Assembly: GCF_016495725.1 (NCBI RefSeq)
Contig: NZ_CP054705.1
Coordinates: forward strand, 682,001-746,000
DNA length: 64,000 bases
Reading direction: 5' to 3'
Source of the DNA: Salicibibacter cibarius
GTDB taxonomy: Bacteria > Bacillota > Bacilli > Bacillales > Marinococcaceae
The position numbers and the translations under genes were made by a program. The notes below the pieces were generated by a model. It saw only the letters and a program-made list of their open reading frames with translations. It was not told where the DNA came from and searched no databases. Positions within the stretch are counted from its first letter, which is position 1. Every line of letters begins with the position of its first letter. Below are positions 42,404-51,346 of the stretch, in pieces.

Positions 42404-43977
42404 TCCCCCCAATGTTTAGGTAAATATAGCGAAAAAACTGCACCGCCTTCAACAGGGTTTGAAACATCTACATCCCCTCCGTACTTCCTCGCAGTTTCCA
42501 GTACATTTGAAAGACCGAATCCCCGAACAGTTCCTTTATAAGAAGTTCCTTTTTGGAATATGTCCGCTTGCATTGCTTGATCGATGCCCGGTCCTGAATC
42601 CTGCACATCGATAACAATGTCGTTGCCTACGTCCGTGATGAATACGGCGACTTCTTTTTTTGTTGTTGGAGCAACTGCCTCAATGGCATTATCGAGCAAG
42701 TTTCCGAGCATGACAGCCACGTCGGATGCCGGGTAGGATGTGCGTTCAAGCGTGCTATTTTCATCCACCCATAAATGAATTTTTTTCTCGGCTGCTTTCG
42801 CCATTTTTCCGAGAAGAATTGCTTGGATGCCGGGGTCTTTAATCGAGTGAAAAAGAGGCATTGCCGTTGTTGAAACAGTCGTTTCTTTTTCAATTAATTC
42901 AAGCGCTTCCTCGTCATTTCCCAATTGCAGCAATCCCATAATGACATACAGTTTATTTTTAAATTCGTGCGCTTGCGCTCGCAATCCATCAGAATAACCC
43001 TGTACTTGAATGATCGTTTCCCGGAGTTGTTTCATGTCGGTTTTATCTCGAAAACTGCAAATGGCACCGACGATTTTTTCTCCGTCAAAAAGCGGGCGCC
43101 TGCTTGCTATCAATACTTGACCGTTATGCATACGTTCATCGTCATCAACAATATCGCCTTGTTCCAATGTTTCGGATAAGCCAAGCACGTCGATGAACGC
43201 ACTTTCCTTCGTAAGGTTCAAAGCATCCAATATCGTTTGTGCTGCCGGGTTTAACAAAGTGACTTGTTTTTCTTGATTAACAGCAACGACACCTTCTTTT
43301 ACAGAATCAAGCATCCCTTCCCGTTCCCGATATAATTCAGCAATCTCCGCCGGTTCCATTCCCAGTGTATCACGACGAATGTTTTTGCCTATGATGATCG
43401 CGCCTCCAATGCTTCCGGCAACACCAAAGATTGCTACAAAGCCTAAGCGCAGCAATTTGTCAAAAACCGAGGCGTTAATATCTTCATACAAATATTCAAC
43501 CGTTACTGCGCCTACGACTTGATCTGCTTCCCCTACCGCTTCATAGATGGGGGCAGTTGTCACCATTGATGGGCCGAACACCCCTTCATCTTCTTCAGTG
43601 ATAAAAGAACCAAATGTAATGGCAGGGGTAAACTGGCTATCATCCACGTTTTCGCCTATTTTTTCTTCTTCCGGATGATAGACATAATAACCATCTTGCG
43701 AAATAGCGGTGATGATCGGGTTATCTGCTTGCAGTTGCAGTTGGTTAATGATCTCTTGGGCTTCCATTTGTTCATCATTGGTAACTGCTTCTGCCATTGC
43801 TGGCATAAAAGCAAGACTATTTGCTGTCTGTCTTGATAATTGAGCATACTCTTGTTCTACATTTTGAATTTCGATTTTTGTAAAAATAACCATCCATAAG
43901 AACAAAAGTAAGAATGTTAGTATCAAGAAAATAGAAATAATACGCGTGCGAACGGTTGCATGCTTAAAGAGGCGCAT
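42394..43977 (-). CDS. CitA/DcuS-type sensor histidine kinase
   Basis: 527 residues. First membrane helix about 13-31, an extracytoplasmic sensor (PASp/Cache-like) with VVGAVTVEYLYEDIN before the second helix near 179-198, then a cytoplasmic PAS domain, the phospho-acceptor His in LRAQAHEFKNKLYVIMGLLQL and an ATPase domain with LGNLLDNAIEA (N box), DSGPGID and GFGLSNV. The ligand is probably a di- or tricarboxylate, in keeping with the tct genes. Divergent from the AbrB-family gene. Confidence 0.94.
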   Translation of the reverse strand: MRLFKHATVRTRIISIFLILTFLLLFLWMVIFTKIEIQNVEQEYAQLSRQTANSLAFMPAMAEAVTNDEQMEAQEIINQLQLQADNPIITAISQDGYYVYHPEEEKIGENVDDSQFTPAITFGSFITEEDEGVFGPSMVTTAPIYEAVGEADQVVGAVTVEYLYEDINASVFDKLLRLGFVAIFGVAGSIGGAIIIGKNIRRDTLGMEPAEIAELYREREGMLDSVKEGVVAVNQEKQVTLLNPAAQTILDALNLTKESAFIDVLGLSETLEQGDIVDDDERMHNGQVLIASRRPLFDGEKIVGAICSFRDKTDMKQLRETIIQVQGYSDGLRAQAHEFKNKLYVIMGLLQLGNDEEALELIEKETTVSTTAMPLFHSIKDPGIQAILLGKMAKAAEKKIHLWVDENSTLERTSYPASDVAVMLGNLLDNAIEAVAPTTKKEVAVFITDVGNDIVIDVQDSGPGIDQAMQADIFQKGTSYKGTVRGFGLSNVLETARKYGGDVDVSNPVEGGAVFSLYLPKHWGEWK

Positions 43978-44138
43978 AGTAAAATCCCCCTTGTTTACGA
44001 TAACGGCGATTGGTGATTGAGTGTCTCTATATTTTATCTTATGGTTATCAAGATGGCCAATTGCCGTTAAAATGGAGCAAGAGTATAATGCAAACGGTTG
44101 ACAGAAAGAAAGGCATCAAATAAAGAAAGCCGTGTATA

Positions 44139-45164
44139 ATGATGAAGGTCTATAAGTTATTGTTTCTAGCCGTGGCACTAATGGTCGGAGGTTTCTTTTC
44201 GTCGATTGGTGTTCCGGCCGGTTGGTTGCTTGGCGGTTTGCTGACAGGCATATTTTATGGGTTATTTATACGTGCGTTTGATTTTTCGGGATGGCCTTTT
44301 CAAATGGCGCTGGCGATGGTAGGCATCAATATCGGGCTTATCATGGAAACCGATTTATTTCAACAGTTAATCCATTATCTTTTTCCGTTATTCATCACAT
44401 TAGTGTTGACGTTACTGACTGGGCTTTTACTTGGTATTCTTCTTGATCGTTGGACAGATCTGGATCGGCGAACCGCTTTTTTTTGCACGATTCCGGGAGG
44501 GGCTTCGGAAGTAATCGCGATCTCCAGCGACTACGGAGCAGACCAACGTATCGTTGCTTCCTTTCATACCGCGCGAATTACGATGTTTGTGCTTATTATT
44601 CCGTTTGGGATAGGGATGGTGTATGGACAAGGAAATATGGACATGCAACCGGAAACGCTGTTAATCCCAACAACTTTACAGTTTTCTTTTTTCGCCATCA
44701 TTATTTTGGGATCCTACGTTTTGAACCGACTCATTTCTTTTCCGGGCGGTATTTTGATCTATTCTATTGCATTTGGGTTTCTGGGCAGTGAATTTATCGT
44801 CAATATCGGTGAGGTACCGGGATATGTTTCCGGAATCGGGCAAGGGTTAATCGGAGCAATGGTCGGCATACGTTTTGAGCGTAGTACCGTTGAGAGGTTA
44901 AAGTCAATTGGGTTGGCAAGCTTGAAGGTGTTGGGTTTATACCTCTTATGCAGCCTTGGGATTGCCGTGTTATTTTTTTGGTTAACGCCTCTTTCCTATT
45001 TGACTAGCCTGTTAAGCACGGTCCCTGCCGGTGCGGCCGAAATGGCATCAACAGCCGTTGCGCTGCAAATTGAACCGACGCTTGTCGCAAGCTTGCACAT
45101 TATACGAGTTATTTCTATCTTCATTGTTTTGCCTTTCTTGTTTCGGTGGTTGATGAGGGCCTGA
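44139..45164 (+). CDS. AbrB family membrane protein (COG3180)
   Basis: 341-residue integral membrane protein with two similar halves (FFSSIGVPAGWLLGGLLTGIFYG; FPGGILIYSIAFGFLGSEFI), characteristic of the AbrB/ammonia-monooxygenase-annotated family, which are putative transporters or permeases. FCTIPGGASEVIAISSDYGAD and STVPAGAAEMASTAVALQIEPTLVASLH are the two family motifs. It stands divergent from the sensor kinase and is often found with TTT systems. Function unknown. ATG 44139 or 44142; no strong ribosome binding site. Confidence 0.88.
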   Translation: MMKVYKLLFLAVALMVGGFFSSIGVPAGWLLGGLLTGIFYGLFIRAFDFSGWPFQMALAMVGINIGLIMETDLFQQLIHYLFPLFITLVLTLLTGLLLGILLDRWTDLDRRTAFFCTIPGGASEVIAISSDYGADQRIVASFHTARITMFVLIIPFGIGMVYGQGNMDMQPETLLIPTTLQFSFFAIIILGSYVLNRLISFPGGILIYSIAFGFLGSEFIVNIGEVPGYVSGIGQGLIGAMVGIRFERSTVERLKSIGLASLKVLGLYLLCSLGIAVLFFWLTPLSYLTSLLSTVPAGAAEMASTAVALQIEPTLVASLHIIRVISIFIVLPFLFRWLMRA

Positions 45165-45179
45165 TAAGGATAGCAAGAT

Positions 45180-45218
45180 ACCGTTGGAAAGAGGGACGTC
45201 TCTACCAACGGTTTTTTT
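45180..45218 (+). terminator. Terminator after the AbrB-family gene
   Basis: ACCGTTGG / CCAACGGT stem followed by TTTTTTT. Confidence 0.82.
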
Positions 45219-45240
45219 GCGTGTTTGTGATACAAGACAC

Positions 45241-45296
45241 TTGACAATTATGTTTATATCAATCAAAATATCGGCAAATGATGTTTAAATCAATCA
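45241..45296 (+). promoter_or_regulatory. Promoter region with paired direct repeats before deoR
   Basis: TTGACA at 45241 and two copies of a 16-mer, ATGTTTATATCAATCA (45250-45265) and ATGTTTAAATCAATCA (45281-45296), 31 bases apart (about three helix turns). Their position next to a DeoR-type gene suggests autoregulatory operators. Confidence 0.55.
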
Positions 45297-45300
45297 TTAA

Positions 45301-46071
45301 ATGGGTGTATATATGCATATGAATGATCGAAAAGAACATATCGCTAAATTGATTCAGGAATACGATAAAGTTGATATCACCGATTTAACCCATCACTTTC
45401 AAGTATCAACGATGACTGTTCGAAGGGATCTTAACGCTTTAGAAAAAGAGGGGAAAATCATCCGCACCCATGGTGGTGCAGTGGCGGCTCCGCAATTGAG
45501 AGAAGAAACCGCTTATCAATTGAAAGAAAATGTTCACTTAGCCGAAAAAAAAGCGATTGCCTTGGAAGCGGTTTCGAAGGTTGCTGACCATTCGACTATT
45601 ATGTTGGATTCAGGCACGACGACGTTGGCGCTCGCTCGTTGGTTAAAAGGCCGGGAAGGGTTAAGGGTGGTGACGAACGACGTATTGATTGCTGCTGAAC
45701 TGATAAATAGTCCGGTTGAGGTGATTGTCACAGGGGGCGAGCTTCAGCATGAGGTGGGGGCGATGTTTGGCAGCCATACCCAAAACATACTTCAATCGGT
45801 GTATGTTGATCAATGTTTTCTTGGCGCTCATTCGATAGATTCCGAAGGCAAAGTAAGAACACCTTCTATTGAAAAAGCAAACATCAAACAACTCATGATT
45901 GAGGCCGCCAACGAAACGTGGCTTCTTGCTGATCATAGTAAATTTGACCATAAAACGTTCGCCCATGTATGTCATCTTGAGGAATTAGAAGGAATAATAA
46001 CCGATGAACAAATGAAGGCGAGGCATCTACACGGCAACGTGGTCGTCGCTAAAGTGGAGGGAGGTTTATGA
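45301..46071 (+). CDS. DeoR/GlpR family transcriptional regulator
   Basis: 256 residues as written from ATG 45301; ATG 45313 or 45319 may be the real start, giving MNDRKEHIAKLIQEYDKVDI. N-terminal helix-turn-helix (VDITDLTHHFQVSTMTVRRDL, EGKIIRTHGGAV), C-terminal sugar-phosphate-sensing domain (LDSGTTTLALAR, VTGGELQ, FLGAHSID, LLADHSKF). Overlaps the kinase gene by four bases and presumably represses its own operon until a phosphorylated four-carbon intermediate binds. Confidence 0.93.
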   Translation: MGVYMHMNDRKEHIAKLIQEYDKVDITDLTHHFQVSTMTVRRDLNALEKEGKIIRTHGGAVAAPQLREETAYQLKENVHLAEKKAIALEAVSKVADHSTIMLDSGTTTLALARWLKGREGLRVVTNDVLIAAELINSPVEVIVTGGELQHEVGAMFGSHTQNILQSVYVDQCFLGAHSIDSEGKVRTPSIEKANIKQLMIEAANETWLLADHSKFDHKTFAHVCHLEELEGIITDEQMKARHLHGNVVVAKVEGGL

Positions 46072-47384
46072 GAGTCGGTGTGATTGCGGACGATCTGACG
46101 GGGGCAAATGCGACGGGCGTAAAATTAACGAAGCAGGGGCGACGTACACTTACAGTCCTCAATCGGACAGCCTTTCCTGATGAGAGATACAACACGCTCG
46201 TTCTCAATACGGACAGTCGTTATTTGGAACCAACTGAAGCTGCAGAAAAAATCAAGGAATCATTCTCTTATCTTAGCGGCTGGGAAGCAGAGCTTATTAC
46301 GAAACGTATAGACAGCACGTTTCGTGGAAATATCGGTGCCGAGGTCGATGCCATCCTTGAATCTGTCGCGGATTCCGTGGCGATCATCGTTCCCGCTTTT
46401 CCTGATTCAAAACGAACAGTCCGCGATGGTCGTTTATTTGTAAATGATGACCTGCTGGAAAATACAGAAGTGGCAAAAGACCCGGTAAAGCCTATTCGAC
46501 AATCCAGCATACCCGGCCTATTGGAAACACAAAGTCAACATGCAACAGCCTTGATTTCACTCGATGATATAAACGGCCTATCCTCTATTGAATTACAAAT
46601 ACTGTTACAACAAAAAATGGACAACGGTGCGCGCATGATTTGTTGTGATGCGGTCAGTAATCGTGATGTTGAGACGATTGCAAAAGCAATAGCTTCTATA
46701 CAGAATCACTATGTGATCCCAGTAGATCCGGGGCCGCTCACTTCGTATTATGTACAAGAGAAAATGCAAAAACAAAACCAAGATAATCCGGTTCTTTTAA
46801 TCGTAGGGAGTACGACAAGCCATACGAAGAATCAGATCGAATATTTAAAAGCAAAGGCAGATGTCCGTATCGTCTATACGGAAACGGAGAAATTGGCAAG
46901 CTTTAGCGGTCATTGGGAAGAAGAAATCGAACGTGTGTCAAGGGAAGCACTTGATCAATTTCGACATGCGAATGTTGTCATCATTACCACTAGTCACCCG
47001 AGTCAACCATCCGTTGATTTGAGTGACTTGCAGCAAAAAAAGGGAAAGAAAATAAGTGAACTGGGAAATCGAATCACTGATGGATTAGGAGAAATTTTCA
47101 CAAGCATGATGGCTAGAGATCATTTTAGCGGGAATATCGGATTGTTTTCAAGCGGAGGTGAAGTGCTTGCAGCGATTTGCACATCAGCTAAGGCCCAGGG
47201 CATTGAGCTCATTGAAGAAATTCAACCACTGCTGGCATATGGTCAGCTGAGCGGTGGTCAATTTGATCGTTTGCCGATGGTGACCAAAGGAGGGTTGGCC
47301 GGTGATGAGCGGGCCATGTACGATTCAGTGCGTTATTTACAAGAAGCATTAAAAAAGAAAGAAGGAGATTGCTATGCGCGATAA
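46068..47384 (+). CDS. Four-carbon acid sugar kinase family protein (DUF1537)
   Basis: 438 residues. ATP-dependent kinase of the DUF1537 family (DtnK, OtnK, DenK group), phosphorylating D-threonate, D-/L-erythronate or related acids. N-terminal substrate domain starts VIADDLTGANATGVKL and continues TKRIDSTFRGNIGAEVDA and IIVPAFPDSKRTVRDG; C-terminal nucleotide domain has LIVGSTTSHTKNQIEYL and GLFSSGGEVLAAI. Pairing with a PdxA-type enzyme points to the D-threonate or D-erythronate branch rather than OtnK/OtnC. Overlaps pdxA2 by 11 bases. Confidence 0.93.
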   Translation: MRVGVIADDLTGANATGVKLTKQGRRTLTVLNRTAFPDERYNTLVLNTDSRYLEPTEAAEKIKESFSYLSGWEAELITKRIDSTFRGNIGAEVDAILESVADSVAIIVPAFPDSKRTVRDGRLFVNDDLLENTEVAKDPVKPIRQSSIPGLLETQSQHATALISLDDINGLSSIELQILLQQKMDNGARMICCDAVSNRDVETIAKAIASIQNHYVIPVDPGPLTSYYVQEKMQKQNQDNPVLLIVGSTTSHTKNQIEYLKAKADVRIVYTETEKLASFSGHWEEEIERVSREALDQFRHANVVIITTSHPSQPSVDLSDLQQKKGKKISELGNRITDGLGEIFTSMMARDHFSGNIGLFSSGGEVLAAICTSAKAQGIELIEEIQPLLAYGQLSGGQFDRLPMVTKGGLAGDERAMYDSVRYLQEALKKKEGDCYAR

Positions 47385-48381
47385 CAAGGCGATCATTGCA
47401 ACAACAATGGGGGATCCGGCGGGAATCGGCCCTGAAATCGTTGTAAAGGCAATGGCCAATCAAGAGATCCAGGCGTTAGGGAATATCTTTGTTATTGGTC
47501 AAAGCGATATTCTAGAGAAAGCGATTGAAGTGACTAATTCTAAAATAAAACTCCGCCAAATTGATCACCCGAGTGAAGCCCGATTTGAATATGGACAAAT
47601 GGATGTATTGAATTTAGAGACCGTAGACATGCCTTCACTGCGTTATGGAGAGGTGCAAGCGTCATGTGGTCAAGCCGCTTACACGTATATTAAGAAAGCA
47701 GTGGAGTTGGCCAATGAAGGTCAAATCAATGTCATTGCCACCGCCCCGATTAATAAGGAATCATTGAAGGCAGCAGAAGTTCCCCATATTGGCCACACGG
47801 AAATGCTCGCCAATATGACGGGGACGAATGATCCATTAACGATGTTTGAGGTTCATTCATCAAGAATCTTTTTCCTAACTAGACATCTCTCGCTTAAGGA
47901 CGCCATTGCACAAATGACAGCAGACCGTGTCCATGATTATCTTCTTCGCTGTGACCAAGCATTGCAGCAACTCGGTGTTGATTCACGAAAGATAGCTGTT
48001 GCCGGCTTGAATCCTCACAGCGGCGAGAATGGACTTTTCGGCATGGAAGAAGTTAATGAAATTTCACCTGGGATTGAACGAGCACGAGAAGATGGGATCG
48101 CTGCGGTAGGGCCCGTCCCGGCAGATTCCGTTTTTCATCAAGCGTTGCAAGGAAAATACGATGCCGTGCTATCCCTTTATCATGATCAAGGTCACATTGC
48201 GGCGAAGATGACCGATTTTGAGCGCACGATTTCGATTACGAATGGTCTTCCTTTTCTACGCACATCTGTCGACCACGGAACCGCCTTTGATATTGCAGGG
48301 ACCGGTGAGGCTAGCGCTGTCAGCATGGAAGAATGCCTGGAAATATCAGCCAAATACGCCAAGTATTTTACAAACGTTTAA
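47374..48381 (+). CDS. pdxA2: PdxA2-type 4-phospho-sugar-acid dehydrogenase
   Basis: 335 residues, PdxA family: TTMGDPAGIGPEIVVKA at the N-terminus, HIGHTEMLANMTG and LYHDQGHIAAKM with metal-binding His residues. In this setting (next to DUF1537 kinase and GntP permease) PdxA2 oxidises and decarboxylates 4-phospho-D-threonate or -erythronate to dihydroxyacetone phosphate, rather than making pyridoxine. Start ATG 47374 with GAAGGAG inside the kinase gene's end. Confidence 0.92.
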   Translation: MRDNKAIIATTMGDPAGIGPEIVVKAMANQEIQALGNIFVIGQSDILEKAIEVTNSKIKLRQIDHPSEARFEYGQMDVLNLETVDMPSLRYGEVQASCGQAAYTYIKKAVELANEGQINVIATAPINKESLKAAEVPHIGHTEMLANMTGTNDPLTMFEVHSSRIFFLTRHLSLKDAIAQMTADRVHDYLLRCDQALQQLGVDSRKIAVAGLNPHSGENGLFGMEEVNEISPGIERAREDGIAAVGPVPADSVFHQALQGKYDAVLSLYHDQGHIAAKMTDFERTISITNGLPFLRTSVDHGTAFDIAGTGEASAVSMEECLEISAKYAKYFTNV

Positions 48382-48396
48382 TAGGTAGAGGAGTGA

Positions 48397-49776
48397 ATGA
48401 ATATGGAAGCGCAAGGCGCACAGATGATTTTCGCATTAATTCTCGCCGTATTTATACTCATCGTGTTAGTGTTGAAAACGAAAATTCATGCTTTCGTAGC
48501 GTTGCTGATTGCTGCTTCGGTGACCGGTATTGTTGGAGGGATGGCCCCCTCCACGGTCATCGAAACGATTACGGAAGGATTCGGTGGCACATTAGGCACG
48601 ATTGGAATTGTTATCGGTCTTGGAGTGATGATGGGTCGTGTGCTTGAAGTCTCCGGTGCCGCAGAACGAATCGCCTATACGCTCATCAAGTGGTTGGGGA
48701 GAAAGAAAGAAGAGTGGGCGATGGCAGTCGCGGGTTATTTTGTCTCTATTCCTATCTTCGTCGATTCTGCTTATGTGATTTTAATGCCTATTGTGAAAGC
48801 GTTATCAACAAAAACCGGCAAATCCGTTGTATCGCTAGGCATTGCCCTTGGAATTGGTTTAACAGCTACCCACCATATGGTACCCCCGACCCCTGGTCCG
48901 TTAGGTGTAGCCGGAATTTATGGCATCGATGTCGGAATGATGATGCTCTGGGGATTGATTCTCGGGATTCCCGTCTTAATCTCCGGTGTCCTTTATGGAA
49001 AATGGATAGGAAAGAAAATCTATCAATTGCCCACGGAAGATGGACTGGACTATGTTCGTCCGGAGAATACCATTAACAGTCTAGACGAATACTACGAAAT
49101 GCAAGAACAAAAAAATCTACCCGGATTGCTGATATCCATCGCGCCCATTTTAATACCGATCATTTTAATCTTAATGAACACATCGATAGCGGCAACCGAC
49201 ACTGAAGGTTTAGCGGTTGAATATATCACGTTTTTGGGTGATCCGGTCATTGCTGTCGCGATTGGTTTAATCATTGCGATTTATGGACTTTTTCATAATG
49301 TTCGGCAGGCGGATGCTATTGAGCGGATGGAAGAGGGAATCAAAAACGCGGGTATTATTTTACTTGTTACCGGTGCCGGGGGCGCACTCGGTTCCGTGTT
49401 AGAAGAAAGTGGCACAGGGGAACTGATCGGGGAACAAATTGCCCAAACCGGTCTACCTGCTATTATGATCCCGTTCCTCATTGCTACCGCTGTTCGACTC
49501 ATCCAAGGGAGTGGTACCGTTGCCATGATCACTGGTGCCTCGATCTCCGCACCGATTGTCGCAACAATGGATGTCAGCATGGTCTTTGCAGCGTTGGCAG
49601 CTACAGTAGGATCAATGGTGTTTTCTTACTTTAACGACAGCATGTTCTGGGTTGTTAATCGCATGCTTGGGATCAAGAACGTCAAAGAGCAGCTTCTAGT
49701 ATGGTCGATCCCGACGACGATTGCATGGGGCGTGGCACTGCCGTTGTTGCTGATTTTAAACGGATTGTTTGGATAG
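48397..49776 (+). CDS. GntP family permease
   Basis: 459-residue transporter with about 12 helices of the gluconate:H+ symporter family (GGMAPSTVIETITEGFGGTLG, VGLGVMMGRVLEVSGAA, IFVDSAYVILMPI, TAVRLIQGSGTVAMITGA, NDSMFWVVNRM). It closes the deoR-kinase-pdxA2 operon, and so likely imports the four-carbon sugar acid used by it. Ribosome binding site GAGGAG at 48388. Confidence 0.94.
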   Translation: MNMEAQGAQMIFALILAVFILIVLVLKTKIHAFVALLIAASVTGIVGGMAPSTVIETITEGFGGTLGTIGIVIGLGVMMGRVLEVSGAAERIAYTLIKWLGRKKEEWAMAVAGYFVSIPIFVDSAYVILMPIVKALSTKTGKSVVSLGIALGIGLTATHHMVPPTPGPLGVAGIYGIDVGMMMLWGLILGIPVLISGVLYGKWIGKKIYQLPTEDGLDYVRPENTINSLDEYYEMQEQKNLPGLLISIAPILIPIILILMNTSIAATDTEGLAVEYITFLGDPVIAVAIGLIIAIYGLFHNVRQADAIERMEEGIKNAGIILLVTGAGGALGSVLEESGTGELIGEQIAQTGLPAIMIPFLIATAVRLIQGSGTVAMITGASISAPIVATMDVSMVFAALAATVGSMVFSYFNDSMFWVVNRMLGIKNVKEQLLVWSIPTTIAWGVALPLLLILNGLFG

Positions 49777-49791
49777 GATTTAACATCCTCG

Positions 49792-49875
49792 TATATCAGC
49801 CATAAAACGGAATATATCAGCTAGAACAGATGATTTATCAGCCGAAAAACGAATTATATCAGCCAAACGTCGATG
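49792..49875. repeat. Four tandem 21-bp repeats
   Basis: The word T(A/T)TATCAGC starts at 49792, 49813, 49834 and 49855, exactly 21 bases apart; units follow TATATCAGCCNNAAAACGNAA with the second unit most diverged. Contiguous, without spacers. Confidence 0.8.
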
Positions 49876-49902
49876 AGGCAACCGCTCCCGGCGGTTGCCT
49901 CA
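49874..49902. terminator. Perfect hairpin between gntP and nhaC
   Basis: TGAGGCAACCGC / GCGGTTGCCTCA, 12-bp stem, loop of five bases, next to the nhaC stop codon. It lacks a T run, so termination is likely but not certain. Confidence 0.6.
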
Positions 49903-49903
49903 C

Positions 49904-51286
49904 TTACAACGAATCATCATCCCTCTTCGCCAACGTCCATCCCGTATACGCATAAAACAGCGCGATGAATGGCGTGACAAGACTAAGAAATACAAAAAAC
50001 ACATAATCCATCCCCACGTTCAACGTTGTCATGACGAATGCGCCGATGACGCCCCAGGGTACGAGCGGATGCAGGATGGTTCCGCCGTCTTCAATCGTTC
50101 GGCTTAAGTTTTTCGGATGGAGGCTGTGTCTTCGGTACGTTTCTTCATACATTTGCCCGGGCAAAATGATCGATAAATATTGCTCGCCGGTGGCGACGTT
50201 CACACCAAGACAAGAAACCAAAGTGGAGGCGATCGTGTTGCCCCGGCTTCTGAGTACACGCTGCAATCCCCCGATTAACGCTCCGGTGATGCCTATCCCC
50301 TGGATAATACCGCCGAACGCGAGCGCGATAATAATTAGCGATATCCCGAAGAGCATGTCTTCCAGGCCTCCCAATGACAGAAGATCGTCAATGGCTTCAA
50401 AGCCTGTTTCAGCGGTAAATCCGGAATGGGCAGCTGCCATGATATCACCAAGTGTACTCCCTGGTGCTGTGACAAATGTTGTTAGTGCCGCAACGAGTAG
50501 TCCCAGTGCCAATGAAGGAATCGGCTTCACTCGCGCGACGGCCAAACCGATGATAAGCAATGGGGATAAAAGCGTCACAACGCTGATCGTAAACTCTGAT
50601 TGCAAGACGTTCATCATGTCATCAATTTGTCCGGTATCTGCTGCCCCTTGCGTGTTAACCAATCCGATTCCGCCAAAAATAAGTAAGGTTATAATAAGCG
50701 CCGGGATCGTCGTCCATAACATATGGCGTATGTGTTCAAAAATGTTTGTTTTCGCTGTCGCGGCGGCAAGGTTTGTCGTGTCTGAAAGGGGCGACAATTT
50801 ATCGCCGAAAATCGCGCCGCTTACGATCGCGCCCGCGGCCATTGCCGGTGATACATCCATCCCGTAGGCGACCCCCATGAGCGAGACACCGATCGTCCCC
50901 ATCGCGCTTAATGAACTCCCGACCATCGTTGCCACAATCGCGGTGATAACCACGGCGGAAACAAGAAATGTAGCGGGAGATAAAAGCTGCAGGCCGTAAT
51001 ATGTAATGGTTTGAACCGTGCCATTCAACACCCAGACGCCAATGAGTGTCCCGATTAAACTGAGAATCAGGATCGGGGCGATTCCTTGCGCGATGCCGTT
51101 AACGATCGCTTTTTCCATAGAATCCCATTTGTTACCGAGCATGAACCCATAGACCGTAACGATCATTGCCCCGATTAAAATCGGGATATGGGGCGCCGCT
51201 TCATAATGGAGGATACTGATGGCAAGAACGAGAATAACGATAAATAAAACCAACAGGGACCCACGTAAACCAGCTTTATTTTCCAC
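49904..51286 (-). CDS. nhaC: NhaC family Na+/H+ antiporter
   Basis: 460 residues, about 11-12 helices. NhaC landmarks: IVSGAIFGDKLSPLSDTTNLAAATA, AMGTIGVSLMGVAYGM, LVSCLGVNVATGEQYLSIILPGQMY and HPLVPWGVIGAFV. Such antiporters exchange Na+ for H+ or organic anions and matter in saline or alkaline habitats. Start is GTG at 51286 with GAGGAG eight bases upstream. Stands alone. Confidence 0.93.
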   Translation of the reverse strand: MENKAGLRGSLLVLFIVILVLAISILHYEAAPHIPILIGAMIVTVYGFMLGNKWDSMEKAIVNGIAQGIAPILILSLIGTLIGVWVLNGTVQTITYYGLQLLSPATFLVSAVVITAIVATMVGSSLSAMGTIGVSLMGVAYGMDVSPAMAAGAIVSGAIFGDKLSPLSDTTNLAAATAKTNIFEHIRHMLWTTIPALIITLLIFGGIGLVNTQGAADTGQIDDMMNVLQSEFTISVVTLLSPLLIIGLAVARVKPIPSLALGLLVAALTTFVTAPGSTLGDIMAAAHSGFTAETGFEAIDDLLSLGGLEDMLFGISLIIIALAFGGIIQGIGITGALIGGLQRVLRSRGNTIASTLVSCLGVNVATGEQYLSIILPGQMYEETYRRHSLHPKNLSRTIEDGGTILHPLVPWGVIGAFVMTTLNVGMDYVFFVFLSLVTPFIALFYAYTGWTLAKRDDDSL

Positions 51287-51346
51287 GAAGGCATCTCCTC
51301 TCTTTAAAGCGCTAAAGGGTCATTGTATTAGACATGAAAACAAGGA

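Noticed and set aside
44091..44106. CcpA site upstream of the AbrB-family gene (ATGCAAACGGTTGACA)
   Set aside because: Misses one fixed position of the cre consensus, unlike the full match before tctC.
49792..49875. Possible mini CRISPR array
   Set aside because: Units are contiguous 21-mers without unique spacers, and no cas genes are near; it is a plain tandem repeat.
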